Shown here in pieces: positions 50,401 through 61,245 of a DNA stretch of 64,000 bases; position 1 is the first letter of the stretch; each line of letters starts with the position of its first letter. Origin of the DNA: Xenia sp. Carnegie-2017 (lineage: Eukaryota; Cnidaria; Anthozoa; Malacalcyonacea; Xeniidae). The DNA lies in assembly GCF_021976095.1 (NCBI RefSeq), contig NW_025813482.1, positions 4,571,162 to 4,635,161 of the forward strand, given 5' to 3'. Position numbers and translations under genes: made by a program. The notes beneath the pieces are model-generated. The model ran no database searches, was not told where the DNA came from, and saw only the letters and a program-made list of their open reading frames with translations.

Positions 50401-53400
50401 CACTATTATTCAGAGAGATCTAAGTAAGTTGTTAGATAAAATATTGAATTATCTTAAGCTTCAATAAATCTAGTATTTGGTCTTATACAGCCCCTAAAGT
50501 TGACTGGTATAATTCATGTAAAATAGACCATAAGAAATTTTTATCTTTATCAACAAACAATTCCCCACTGATAATAAAAATGATGCAAATAGAAAACCTT
50601 TTTCATCAGCAAGAATTGATTTATGACTTGGAAAGAGAGTTTTTTCTATCTGTTGAAAAAACACGATTGAACATTAGTAAGAGTCTATTTTACACACATT
50701 GATATTAAATAATAGTTGGCCAAAAAAATGGTTCTCAACGCATTGACTCTTTCAAGACCCTCCATTTGGTAATTTGTATTTGTGGAATTTCAAATGTAAA
50801 TATTGTGAATGGATACGTAATTTAAAGTTTTTATGAAAATACACAAGCAGTGCCATTTTTCTTACCAGTTTAATATCTTCTTCCTTTTCTTTTTGTTTTT
50901 CCAATATTTTTCTGTTTGTTACTTCATTCACTTGCGCACCTGAATAAATCGTCAGCACAAATATATCATATAAAATTTGGCCTGACTTTTAAGAATATCA
51001 AACTTACTCAAATCTAAACCATATGAATAATCGGGTTTGTAACGCTGTAAAAACAAAATTTTTATCGATTATGCGAAAAACGCTTTCATTATGAAATATA
51101 TCTTGGAGATTGATAACAAGATTACAAATATACCATGATTATTTTTGCTCTTTGAAAGCAGCAACACATGAGATTAAAGCATTTGTAAGATAAGAAATTT
51201 GATTACAACTACATGAGACACAACATAAGATAGTAAAAAAGCTAACTGTCTTACAAGCCTGGGGTCAATATTGGAGTTATGTTGTGCAGCTTGAAATCTT
51301 ATCTCAGGATCGATTCTCAAAGAAGTTACAACGTTTCCCGAGAATGTCCTGTTTGGAGAGCCTCCACCACCAGCTCCAGTCGTTACACGATTCTGAACAT
51401 ATCACAAAGCCAAAAAATTGTGGTAAATCGATGCATGGAAAATGGCAATGCAGCATCACCTACACTTACATCTTGCTTTAACTTTTGAACATTTTTTGTG
51501 ACGTTTGCATTCACTTGATTGTTGTTGTATCCCTGCAAGTCGTTCACAAAACAAGTAACTAACGAGTTTAAATATACTTTATCATATCTGATAAAAGAAA
51601 ACAAACAAAAAATATAAATTCCGTTAAGAATCATATTTATCAATGGTTTCATTGCATTGATAACACATGAAATGTATATTGGTTTTGAGCAAAAATAATG
51701 TTGTCTGTTAATATGGATTAAAGCAATGATTTAGTCCTATTTTCAATATTGACCATTCTGTTATGCGTTGCCCTCAGGCGATTTAGTTTTACAAATAGTC
51801 GGATTATAAGATGGACAACTTTTTTATGTAGCTATTAACTGATATTAGCCTATGAAGGAGAAGAGCCATTAAATGTTGTATTTCTGTCATTTTAGCATTG
51901 TGTTAGCCAGCCTTATATACATATATATAAAAGTAAGCTCGGACTGGCCTATGTGCCATTTTGTGATCGCTCAGAGGTTTCTATTCTTGGAAATTAAAAA
52001 AGGCCTTAATACACACATGCACTTATACAGTATGAAATGAGAACTAAAATATATGGAACGCCATCTGAAGCATATAATTAAAGTCAAATCTTACACCCAG
52101 ACACACGAGATTGCACCCAGACTCGCGTGTGTAGTGTTTCGAGATTCTCTCACGGAGTGAAAATTGACTGAACTACACACGCGTGTCTGGGTGTAAGTTT
52201 TGGTAGCGTTCCATGTATTTTAGTTCAATGAATTAGACTGACACTTGTGAAATGACTGACATCAGAATGACACTTGTGAAAAAACTGGATGTATGAGTTT
52301 CGAAATTTCTGGAGGACATTTTTCACGGTCCCATAACAAATGAAATGTCACCAAGGCTCGTAAACTGATCCACTCCGTAGAAATCAAAAGAAATTTGCGT
52401 CACTTGATGCGTTTGCTTTTTTAGACGCTGACCGTTTTGCTCGTATCTTTAAGCAGCGCTTTTGTTTAGGTTGGCTCGACAATCAACCAAATAAAATAAG
52501 TATATGTAACAAGTTTCTTACTCGAGGTGCACCTCCTCCGGGTCTGCCCCATGGATTGTAGTTTTTGAGCATGTCAAGATCCTGAAACAAAAAAAATACA
52601 GATATCCGTATAGTACGCCAATGTTTTTCATGGAAGATTGTTGTCTAGATTTAGCAGACATAATTATTTCTATAATTGCTTGATTTTGAATGACGAATTA
52701 ATTTATATATATAATGGGTGGTAAAATCGTTTATTGTTCTCTTTTGCTACCTTTCTTTTCTCCTCGGCAATTAACGATTGTTGCTGTATTTTTTGCTGAT
52801 AATAGTTGTTGAGATAATTGTCTAAAAGATAAGAGAAATAAAAAGATGAAAATAAAACGCACAAAAAAAGAAAAGGCGCAAAACACAGGGGATGGGAAGA
52901 GTGGCGGTTAACAAGAAACTTGTCATAGACTTCATCATGGTTGTATATGTTGTTAGTAACTATATATGACAGTAACAAACAATAACTTTTGTCTTTTTTG
53001 TTTATTATTTTCTGTCCCGTTTGATGATTTTACTCTTTGTCCTGCAATTTATGCCAATGAAACCATGTAACTTATCTATAGAAGATATATTTTCAAAATG
53101 GGAGCAAAGAGTTTTTCATACAAATTTAGTGTGGCTTGTTCAGTCAAAAACTAAACGGGAGAATTTAAATTTACAAAAAGCTGAATACTTCTTAAGATTT
53201 AAATTACACATAGTCGATTTTAAATTATTTACACAGTCGTAGAATTCTTTATGAATAAAAAAGACCTTTTTTTACCTTCTTCTTTCGCTAACTTTCGATA
53301 TCGATTTTTTTGTCCATCTCTACAAAAAAAGCAAAAGTCATAAATATCACAAGACCAATGCTTGGCGAAAAATTGTCATGATCACATACATTACAATACT

Positions 53401-54937
53401 TACGTCACACATACATTACAATACTTACGTCATACATACATTACAATACTTACGTCATTTCTCCTTGAGGAAAATTATGGTTTAAACGTTTAGCCGGGTT
53501 TGTATTTTGATATCTCTTCACTGCATTTGATCCATATAAAAAACTATTGTCGTCTATTTTATCCTGACTTTGTGGCAAAGTGAAACCTTTCGTTAGGGTA
53601 TCGTTGCCATAGAGCAATGTGTTTGTACTAGAGCCTCCAGCCATCTGAAATGAAACCACAAACTGTTCATTTGCCTAAAGCTTGGAGTTTTACGTAAAGA
53701 TTGTTATTGTAAAAACACAGCTGGCCATATGTCATATTTGGGTTGTATATGTTATTGAAAAGAAAGAGAAATATAAGATCTTAGCGAAAGTTGCTCAGGG
53801 AACAAGCTTTTTTGCACTTTTCAAGAGCGAGATTTTGCATCCAGGAATGTTGAAAAATATCTTTATGGTTTTTCACAGAAGTGAAATTAAAGGATATGAT
53901 TATCTGGCCTTAAAAGAATATATCAAACTGTTGAAAGCGCAGATCAATACCTTTCCTCGGACAAAATGCTGTGTTTTTCGATGATGTAATTTGTTGTTTT
54001 CCTTAGTTTCATATTGCAAATGAGATTCAGTGTCAAATGATTTTTTATGATGGCACGTGACATTATAGCGCTGCCCATCGAGACTCTTTGCAGCAGCTTC
54101 TTCATACACCATTACGTCATTTTTTTGTGGATCTTTTGGATAGGCTAAAATGTAGGATATGACAAGCATCGATAACATCCATGACATTGCATCAGTATCT
54201 CCAAATATTCATCATTCACACAAGTCACAACAAATAGTTATTGGGGAGGGGGGGGGGGAGAGGTGTATCCAAAGCGAATCAAACCTGAAGTTAATGACAT
54301 GATTCTGGTCTGTCTACCGTCTAAGAATGCATGGAATACATGAAAGTCTTGCATTTATACTTTGTACTCTTTATCTATAATTTGTCGTGTTTTTAATTAA
54401 TCTTCGTTTGGCGTAAGATTTTGCGAAGTAACATCATGTATAAGTGTTATAAAATACAACTTTAAAGATTGAAGTAATGACATCTTCAATATACAATATA
54501 ATTTGATGGATTGCCCCATCTTACTAATATATGTCCAATTAAATTAATTGAAAGTTGATGGGCAAACAGTATGAAGATCCTGCTTGCGTCGCCTTGGAGT
54601 TGTTATAGAAACCATCACAAACACCGAATATTAGTAAAGCGAATATTTGCAACGGTTCTCGTGAATAATCTAATCTATAAGCAGCCACAGTTATACAATC
54701 TATGGAACTTCAGACTTAAAACTTAGCAATGTTTGTAATTTAGTCCGTGCTTTTTCACTGTGTTTATGCATGCATACGTACTACTCGTAAGCTTTTGCCT
54801 ACAATAACAATAAAACATGTATAATCTAATCCTTACTGTTATTTTCTCTGAAATTTTCACATATTGACAAACAGTAAACGCAGAAAGTTTTTTAACTTAC
54901 TCGTGTAATTAGGAATAACTTCCACAGTGGTTTCCAT
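47431..54937 (-). CDS. CSPP1-like protein with repeated WGRPGGGAP motifs
   Basis: Nineteen exons, ~570 residues: 54901-54937, 53951-54144, 53454-53644, 53276-53319, 52751-52821, 52522-52581, 51470-51532, 51255-51392, 51008-51044, 50866-50939, 50144-50175, 49945-50049, 48963-49029, 48703-48836, 48452-48509, 48320-48381, 48019-48135, 47820-47948, 47431-47529. Phases agree except between 50866 and 50144, where an unseen exon of 3n+1 bases is needed. A glycine-rich motif recurs: YNPWGRPGGGAPR, YDPWGKGVGGLPER, YNPFGRPGAGAPLKDELGNL and VWGRPGGGAPVTK, spaced by basic/Gln-rich coils. Human CSPP1, a centrosome/ciliary microtubule protein, has YNPWGKGGGGAPLRD followed by GNLI in a similar coil context, so I place this in that neighbourhood; the overall length and the number of motifs differ, so a separate family is possible. 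The start METTVEVIPN follows an in-frame stop. Confidence 0.72.
49117..49281 (+). CDS. Short antisense coding-like frame in a CSPP1-like intron
   Basis: Within the intron 49030-49944, the plus strand reads MRCKNVLELKIGKVQENLIL and continues as a charged helical frame to a stop at 49279-49281. Composition looks coding, but no splice partner in phase with the nested gene at 50.2 kb was found. It could be a 3' exon of an undetected transcript, or chance. Confidence 0.2.
   Translation: MRCKNVLELKIGKVQENLILKNLVQREKLGDKVKELNNLLYVSSLLGFYDQYLK
50244..53242 (+). CDS. Small unrecognised gene interleaved antisense with the CSPP1-like gene
   Basis: Exons 50244-50423, 50491-50676 and 53082-53242 on the plus strand all fall in introns of the minus-strand gene, but its transcript spans six of that gene's exons. 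The joins at 50423/50491 and 50676/53082 are phase-correct, with GTAAGT-type donors and clear acceptors; upstream of 53082 no AG occurs for nearly 100 bases. Conceptual pieces include MSNIPYTKYIKDKRVDDLLN, FDLLAFNIRRIDADSLDEAT, VDWYNSCKIDHKKFLSL and IFSKWEQRVFHTNLVWLVQS. Total would be about 175 residues, mostly helical. Exon 1 changes frame by one base at a run of five T near 50335-50342: the upstream and downstream frames join smoothly only if one T is missing. I do not recognise the family. Confidence 0.5.
52039..52231. mobile_element. ~190-base hairpin MITE in CSPP1-like intron
   Basis: The outer arms (GAACTAAAATATATGGAACG on the left, CGTTCCATGTATTTTAGTTC on the right) are inverse copies, and inner GC-richer arms (CACCCAGACACACG, and ACACGCGTGTCTGGGTGTAA) form a second stem. 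No coding content. It is probably a small non-autonomous DNA element. Confidence 0.65.
53391..53456. repeat. Short tandem repeat at an exon edge
   Basis: ATACATTACAATACTTACGTC occurs twice with the same spacing plus a third partial copy, unit about 28 bases. Each unit contains a CTTACGTCA block whose inverse TGACGTAAG resembles the donor of the adjacent minus-strand exon, so the splice donor has been copied together with the repeat. Confidence 0.7.
53721..53984 (+). CDS. Antisense coding-like frame between two CSPP1-like exons
   Basis: After a possible acceptor (AAAACACAG) the plus strand reads VVYVIEKKEKYKILAKVAQG, then LHPGMLKNIFMVFHRSEIKG and ends in TGA at 53982-53984. The last ~30 bases overlap the minus-strand exon 53951-54144. 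It may be an alternative 3' exon of the nested gene at 50.2 kb or an independent transcript; no partner could be phased. Confidence 0.25.
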   Translation: MAICHIWVVYVIEKKEKYKILAKVAQGTSFFALFKSEILHPGMLKNIFMVFHRSEIKGYDYLALKEYIKLLKAQINTFPRTKCCVFR

Positions 54938-55795
54938 TATTTGTTAAGCTGATGTAGACATCTTTATAGTGAGTAATTGAGTTTTGTTTGTTGATCACAT
55001 CACGACTCAATTTATAATGTGGAAATAATACCTTTGTAACCGGAGTCAAATTACCGAAAGAATTCATAAATTCACGATAATGTAAGCAAATACAAGATAA
55101 ATTAATTTTTACATCTTTACATAATTTTAAATTTTTAGAAGTAATTTAGTTAATACGATGGGTGGTTCCAGAGGGGAGGCCGGAGTGCGCACCCCTCTCT
55201 GAGCTTGAATATAGATATAGCTTATTAATGGAAATGTTTTAGTAATCAGTGCTACATCACAGTATAGAAACATACAGTAGTCTCACTCTACTTTGCAACT
55301 TGGTGCTGTATATTTAATTAGATTAGTGGCTGCAGATAGCCACCTCAGCGCTCCTATTGGCCAAAAAAAGCAATTGACTGGCTGCCACTATGCTAATGAC
55401 ATGCGTAATACGATATGCGCTTCACAAAAAATTCTATAGAGTGGGACTACTGTTTGTTTCTATACTGTGTCTATACTGGATCCGCTCTTGGATACATCTA
55501 TCACAATATAAAAAGAATTCTCGAACAGCCCATTTTTAAGGTAAAGAGATTGAAATAGTCATAGTAGCTGGAGAACTGAAAAAAGCGGGGAGCTTCTTTT
55601 CTAGCCTATAAATAATTTTGACGCACATCACGTGATAGAATTCTGCATTTAATACTTTCAGTCGAGATTATTTCATGTTAATTTGATTGTGTCGATAGTG
55701 ATAATAGTCACAACTCACAACAATTCTCACAAAAACAAAACTGACCTATCAAAAACAAAATTGACTTACGTATATAAAAAGAGCTTATAACATAC
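54938..55795. other. Upstream flank of the CSPP1-like gene
   Basis: About 0.86 kb containing the presumptive promoter of the CSPP1-like gene. I see no additional coding exon and no clear repeat. Confidence 0.4.
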
Positions 55796-55898
55796 CTCTT
55801 CCATAAAAAACATCAAACAACGCATTAACATTTTTTCGACTCACAGGAGCACAGAATGATTGACGTCTTACGTTGTTAAATATGGGCTTTACCCATTC
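55796..55898 (-). CDS. Orphan exon of an unrecognised gene
   Basis: A well-formed minus-strand exon with acceptor AAATAG and donor AG|GTATG reads EWVKPIFNNVRRQSFC, then APVSRKNVNALFDVFYGRG, phase 1 at its end. The peptide looks like a real conserved segment but I cannot name it. A possible first exon (MSGFFKQANLSR, 55971-56005, followed by GTAAAC) lies just upstream but ends in a phase that does not join in frame. No downstream partner was found before the CSPP1-like start. Confidence 0.4.
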
Positions 55899-56583
55899 CT
55901 ATTTACCAAAATAAAGTTTACGACCAGAAACTTGAAATCAAAACATTGAATAGTAAAAATTCATGTTTACCGGCTCAAGTTTGCTTGTTTGAAAAAGCCA
56001 GACATCTGAAAATGACGGTTTATGACAACATGTCATAATCTCTCCAATCAAAGCGCTGCTTTCTTGTCATTTCATAACGTCATTAATTGTTCGCGCTGAC
56101 ACCGCTGACACACGTAACAAATTAACGTAAATGTGGCAAGAAGTAAAAAACCCAGATTTTTTTATGCGAGTTTTTTATAGCCTGTGTGATTTTGAATTGC
56201 ACAAGTGTAGGAAATTATTCAAATATCAATAAGCTAAATATACTATTATAAACACTACAAAATTTTTAATAAGTTTTCTCATTAAAACTGCAAAATACAG
56301 GGTTATTTCCTTGTTTTGGATAACTCAAGTCGGTGCGTGTATTTGAACGCAACAATGGGTTATTTAATTATTACGAATAATACCGTTTTCGCGGTTGTGG
56401 ACGAAGCATTCTTAAACAAATAGAAAGTACAAAATATATTCTTAAACTAACCAGTGGAACTATCAGGCAAGCAATTTATCAACTATAGTTATCTATTTAT
56501 AAGGAGTGTGAGAAAGGCATGGGAGGCACAGTGATACAGATATTTCTTCTTCAATACATGATCAGTCGTGTTATTCAGAAACA
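55899..56583. other. Spacer upstream of the orphan exon
   Basis: About 0.7 kb of AT-rich sequence. Apart from the possible small first exon at 55971-56005 nothing is supported. Confidence 0.4.
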
Positions 56584-58742
56584 TTAATTTCGTGTTGGTG
56601 ACGAGGTTCTCGAAGACATGCGCGATGAGGATCTTGAACGTGGTGAAGTATGTTGAGAAACGTAAGTTGACGGATGATGCCGACTTAAGCTTGGTGTCTT
56701 CGGCATTCTGTAACTTGGTGTTCGAAATAACGGCCTTCCACTGGGTGAACGCGGCGAAGAGCCGTCATCACTCTCATCATTACGAGATTGATGAATTGAA
56801 GAATTTTTTGTAGAGTTTCCATTTGACAATCTTCTCGCTATTTCTTGGAATTCTTTGGGTAACTTCTGGTACGTTTGATGGATGTTTATCATTTCAGTAG
56901 GAGACTTACATTCCACGATTGTCTATTTAATGAGAAAAAATTCAGAGCTAGTTGTAGGTACTTGCAATATTTTTAACTCTCACTCTATTTTTTGGTAATT
57001 GGATCAATGTAAAATATGTAAAGACTTGACAAAAGCTACATTTAATATTAATGCATTAAAAATACAATACTAAGTAACAAATCAGTCACGCTGAAGCTGT
57101 GCAGCATATATCTATCACACGAAGTTGGGAAATTGCTATTTTCTTCTTACTCAGAGTCTAGATTACATCTACATCTAGGTAGTAATACTGCCAACTTCAA
57201 CTCTTGCAGAGTCACCATGCATTCAACTCTAAGTACAAAATCTAATCTTCTTGATCTTAAATCCTTACCTCACCTTTCAATGTATTTCCTAACATTGTTA
57301 TAACCATTAACTACTTTTGTTAATCACAAAATCTTATTTTCTTCATCCTGAAATCCTTAAATCCTGAAATCCTTACCTTTTTTTCCTCATTCATGCATTG
57401 TCTCTCCAACATTTCGAATATTTCAAGACTATTGTGGCGAGCTCTATGCGTCGTTTCCAGGAACGATATTTCCGATATTGGTTGCTCAGAGCTAATTCCA
57501 TTTCTTTTTGAGCTCAGCGCTGCTTCCATTTCTTTTATTGGTCGCTCAGAGCAACTTCCATTTCTTTTTGAGCTCAGTTCTTCATCAAATGAAACAAAGT
57601 CGTTTAATGCTATGTTATTTTCCTCATGGATGATGCTTTCAGAAAGATCACTTATTTCCTTGATTATTTGTTCTGATAGCACCTCTGTTGACAGTTCGTC
57701 TTTTTGTTCATTATGAATTACTCCAGCTTTTGTCATTTTTTTCCTATCGGCTTCTTGCAATAAAGGACTCGTCCTATCAATTTTATTCTGTTGAAGATAA
57801 TCTTCCTTATTAACATTTTGTTGTATTGTTTTGTCACAATCATCTGCTGTAGTTTCAGTTTTAAAAAGTTGATTTTTTTCATTTTGCCATCGAACGTTTG
57901 GTATTCTTAGATCTTTGACTTTGTATGGGTTCAGACATGTTTCCAAGGATGATTTTGTTTTTTGCCTTTGTCTATTTTTATCATGCAAAAATTCAACCTT
58001 TTGTCTCTTTGTATCCTCTTCCTGTTCATCAACGTTATGACACAAAGAAACTTTGTAATCGACAGGAGATGAAATATTTTGTTGTTCTGTCAATTGTGCA
58101 CCCATAGGGCAAAATTCTTCAACAGTATACATGAATACACAATCTTTGTTTTCCAAAGAACTTGGTGTCTTTATATCCATGAAACATTCTTGTCTTTCTT
58201 CTTGTCTTTCATCTTTCTTTTTTATGGTGGTGTGTTCTTCTCCAGAATTGTCCGGCTCTAAAGTGAGGGGCAGATCGTCACAAAAAGAGTCTGAATTAAT
58301 GTTTAACATGAACTCAGGCTGGTATATAGAGCTATAATAATCAAAAAGCAACTCGGGCTCTTCTGTTATAGCGTTCACTGCATGAGGCATATTCTCTTGT
58401 GGCTTGCGTGCATAACGCAATGACTCTGGCTCGGAGTCATAATCACTATGAGACGTTTTCCTAGATCTCTGAATCTCTGAGTCTTTTGCACAACGTGACT
58501 TATTTTCCAGTACGAAGTTCTTTTTCAGATGTTCTTTGTAGCATTGCAAATTTCCTCCCATAGAATATTCAAAGTAAATAGGATAGTTATTGCCTTTGGT
58601 ATTTTCATCAGAAATAAGGTACGACTCATTTTTTTCAGTATCATCATAATTTTCTTGAATTCGAATTTCTTTAACATCTTCAAGTAATGTGCTACGAAAG
58701 ATATCCGAGTCAATGTTTACAATTTGTTTTTCTTTTGATTTT
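56584..58742 (-). CDS. Unrecognised Ser/acidic-rich protein, last two exons (5' part not found)
   Basis: A 1366-base exon (57377-58742) joins in phase 0 to a terminal exon 56584-56922. The large exon encodes a low-complexity polar protein (for example EEPELLFDYYSSIYQPEF, VDYKVSLCHNVDEQEEDTKR) containing two copies of the near-repeat SSKRNG(S/I)(C/S)SE(R/Q)PI about 20 residues apart. It closes with a helical part (NSLEIFEMLERQCMNEEKK). The terminal exon continues ECKSPTEMINIHQTYQKLPK, FQEIARRLSNGN, then a basic Ser/Pro/Arg tail (SPSGRPLFRTPSYRMPKTPS ... SRSSSRMSSRTSSPTRN), a composition common in cytoskeleton-binding tails. The exon start phase (one base before AAATCAAAA) shows that at least one more exon lies upstream. 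I do not recognise the gene. Confidence 0.7.
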
Positions 58743-60050
58743 CTATAAGAAGCAAAAAGTATTTAAATGTCATTTTGAATGCTGACCCCTTCCTCGAACA
58801 AGTACGAAGCTGCATAAATAAACAAGCTCAGTGTACCTCACAGTGAAAAGCCCTTCTTTTTTTCTTTTCGTCGCAAGATTACAGGAACTACATATGTAAA
58901 TAAAAAGGCGAGAGAGTTCAAATTCATCAGATCATTCGAATATATCACTGAAAAAGCTTTAATTTGCAAGAGCTATCTTAATGTTAGTTTAATGTAAATA
59001 TAACTTACTGTATACAAGATAGAACTGTATAAAACAAGGAAGATGAAAGGGAGAGTTAACAATAATACATAAATTGGACAAGGAAGTCATTAAGCAATTG
59101 AAAAGAACTTTAAAAAGTAAGTCGTTAATGTCATTCAATGTTTATTCCCATACAGGCTTCAAGGAAAAACTTGGATCTAAACAGTTCATGTCTTGCTAAC
59201 ATTTCTCTGATTTCAATGACTTCTAGTGTGGACTTTAATTAATACATATAAAATAAGGAAAAATAAGGAAGGAAATATTTCAAACGTAGTGCTAATGTTT
59301 CCTGAAACATGACATGAGAGGGTAAATTTCATACATGGCATTAAAATTTTTTACTAATTCTTGAAACGTCTAATTTTCTTAATAGCTTAAAATTCGATAA
59401 CATTAATAACCAAAACTCATATGATAACACCAAATTACCTTCTCCGTTTTACTTTACCTGATATAACTCCAAATGCCCATTCCGTTAAATAAATTGCTAT
59501 ATTGTCAATGACAGACTGTAGTTCTCTCAAAGCTATGACTTGTTAGATGACTTATTGCACGAAGAAATGTGAAACTAGCATGTCTTTCGTTTTTTAAATT
59601 ATTCCACGAGATTCATGAACAATGACACTGAATGAATGCGAAATGAGCGATGTGGACGTTTATGCAAATTTGATTTTTGCCTTTATATTTTCGTCCACCA
59701 TTACCACCTGTCACAGTTTTTGACAATAATTTGACAGGTACTTCAAGATTTGACATTTACCGATCAGCAACAAAGCATTCACATTATTGTGCGTGGCAAC
59801 AAAATGCGATTTATTTTTGTCATGTGGCTTTCTTCATTTCTTTAAAGATGAATGCACATTTAGTTCTCGAAGGTAGTTACTCTTTGCACGAAGAAAATGT
59901 TTCATTGATGAGATTATTCTTCCTTAGGAAAACTTAGCTTCATTATAAAGATATTGCATCAAAGACATTCATTAATCAAGGATGTGAAAACTTCGATATA
60001 AAGACGATTTTAAACTTTTTATTATATAATCTATAGATGGTATCATAAAA
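58743..60050. other. Interval between two unrecognised minus-strand genes
   Basis: About 1.3 kb that either separates two genes or is an intron joining them. A possible micro-exon at about 59440-59460 is not supportable. No repeats noticed. Confidence 0.35.
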
Positions 60051-60591
60051 TCAGCACTCTGAAACACCATAGGTGAAATTTTTTAACCACGTGACTAGAC
60101 TTTCATACGTCCAAATATCAGGAAAAATGTTTATAGATGGCGCTTCATTGTCTTCGTTATACTCCAAAGATGTGTGGAATCCAGATTCGCTATCGTCGGA
60201 GTCAGTGGAACATGTTGTAATTGAAGTTTGATCTGAAACGGACGTATGTGAAGAGCATTCTTCTGAATCAGAAATGCTTTCTTTGGAACAAGAAAGGGTT
60301 TCCTCCTCGGATTCAGAAAGGGTTTCTTCCGAATTAGAAGCGGTTTCGTCCGAACCACAAACGGTGTCCTCTTGATCAGAAAGGCTTGCTTCGTCATCTG
60401 AAAGATCGTCCTCGGCATTAGAAATGATTATCTTGTGATCAGCAATATTTTTCTCCACATAAACTGGTGACGGTACTTCATTCACTTCTATAATGTTTTC
60501 GTGCACTGGATCCTCATAAAATGGAGTAAGTGCAAATCTTCGCAATTTGCGAGACCTTCTTTTCCTACGTGACGCTCTGAATTCTAAAAAC
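60051..60591 (-). CDS. Terminal exon of an unrecognised gene: basic patch then Ser/acidic repeats
   Basis: The exon follows an acceptor TCTTTTAG and begins with a single-base phase, so it has an upstream partner. It encodes a strongly basic patch FRASRRKRRSRKLRRF that would serve as a nuclear-localisation signal, a short hydrophobic-acidic part, then a run of Ser-Glu/Asp repeats (SDDEASLSDQEDTV, SNSEETLSESEEETLS) typical of casein-kinase-2 target regions, and a Trp-containing end IWTYESLVTWLKNF before the stop at 60051. It might join the frame at 60839-61245, where a GTATAC donor in the right phase follows NKFSPL. No family is recognised. Confidence 0.6.
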
Positions 60592-60838
60592 CTAAAAGAT
60601 TATATTTTGGTAAAAAAAGCTGTAAGAGTAAACCATCAAATGGTGTGTTTATCACAGAGGTAATTATTAATTATATTATCATTTACTGTGCGCAAGTATT
60701 GCAGCTGTTATCTGACACCGAAAATCACGTGGTCTGAAGGATAGGGACTGGGAAGGAGTCACACCATCACAAAATCTATTTGTTGTTATTATTCAGATTT
60801 TTAATATTATTAAGATTTTACAATTTTGAGATATAAAT

Positions 60839-61245
60839 TCACAGTTTTGTGGAAAAACTAAATGTATACAGTGGCGAAAATTTATTTCTGAAAGTAAAAG
60901 ATGAAGGGTATGAAATGTAGTCGCAAATCTCCAACAATTTTGTTTTATTGAGCCAAAACTTTTGCATTATTGCATAAGATACAATGTTTTTTAAGATTTC
61001 ATGACCAACCTCCAAAATTCCTTGATGTTCAACAAAAATCGATAATTTCCTCACTATTTTATTAGTTTTTTTTTCACATAGATTAACTTAAAATTGGAGT
61101 CGATGAAGGCTGTCCTAAAGTATATCACGGCAACAACATTTATTGCCTTATTATTATTTTGCTCTGACTGTGACATCCTAGAAAAAATTTTTCCTGCAAA
61201 TCGAAACTTTTCTCGTTTTTCCAGTAAACGTGTAAAATTACCCAT
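60839..61245 (-). CDS. Unrecognised coding frame, possibly the 5' exon of the preceding gene
   Basis: Starting at ATG 61245 the minus strand reads MGNFTRLLEKREKFRFAGKI, then VVAVIYFRTAFIDSNFKLIY, up to a run of nine A (about 61056-61064). A second frame then carries on with RKLSIFVEHQGILEVGHEIL and YAIMQKFWLNKTKLLEICDY to a stop at 60839. The two frames differ by one base exactly at the A run, which suggests an assembly or sequencing length error there, or a recent one-base loss. The peptide looks like an authentic helical protein but I cannot place it. Confidence 0.45.

Noticed and set aside
57393-57716. 107-codon plus-strand frame
   Set aside because: Exact antisense shadow of the large minus-strand exon 57377-58742, which has phase-correct splice sites.
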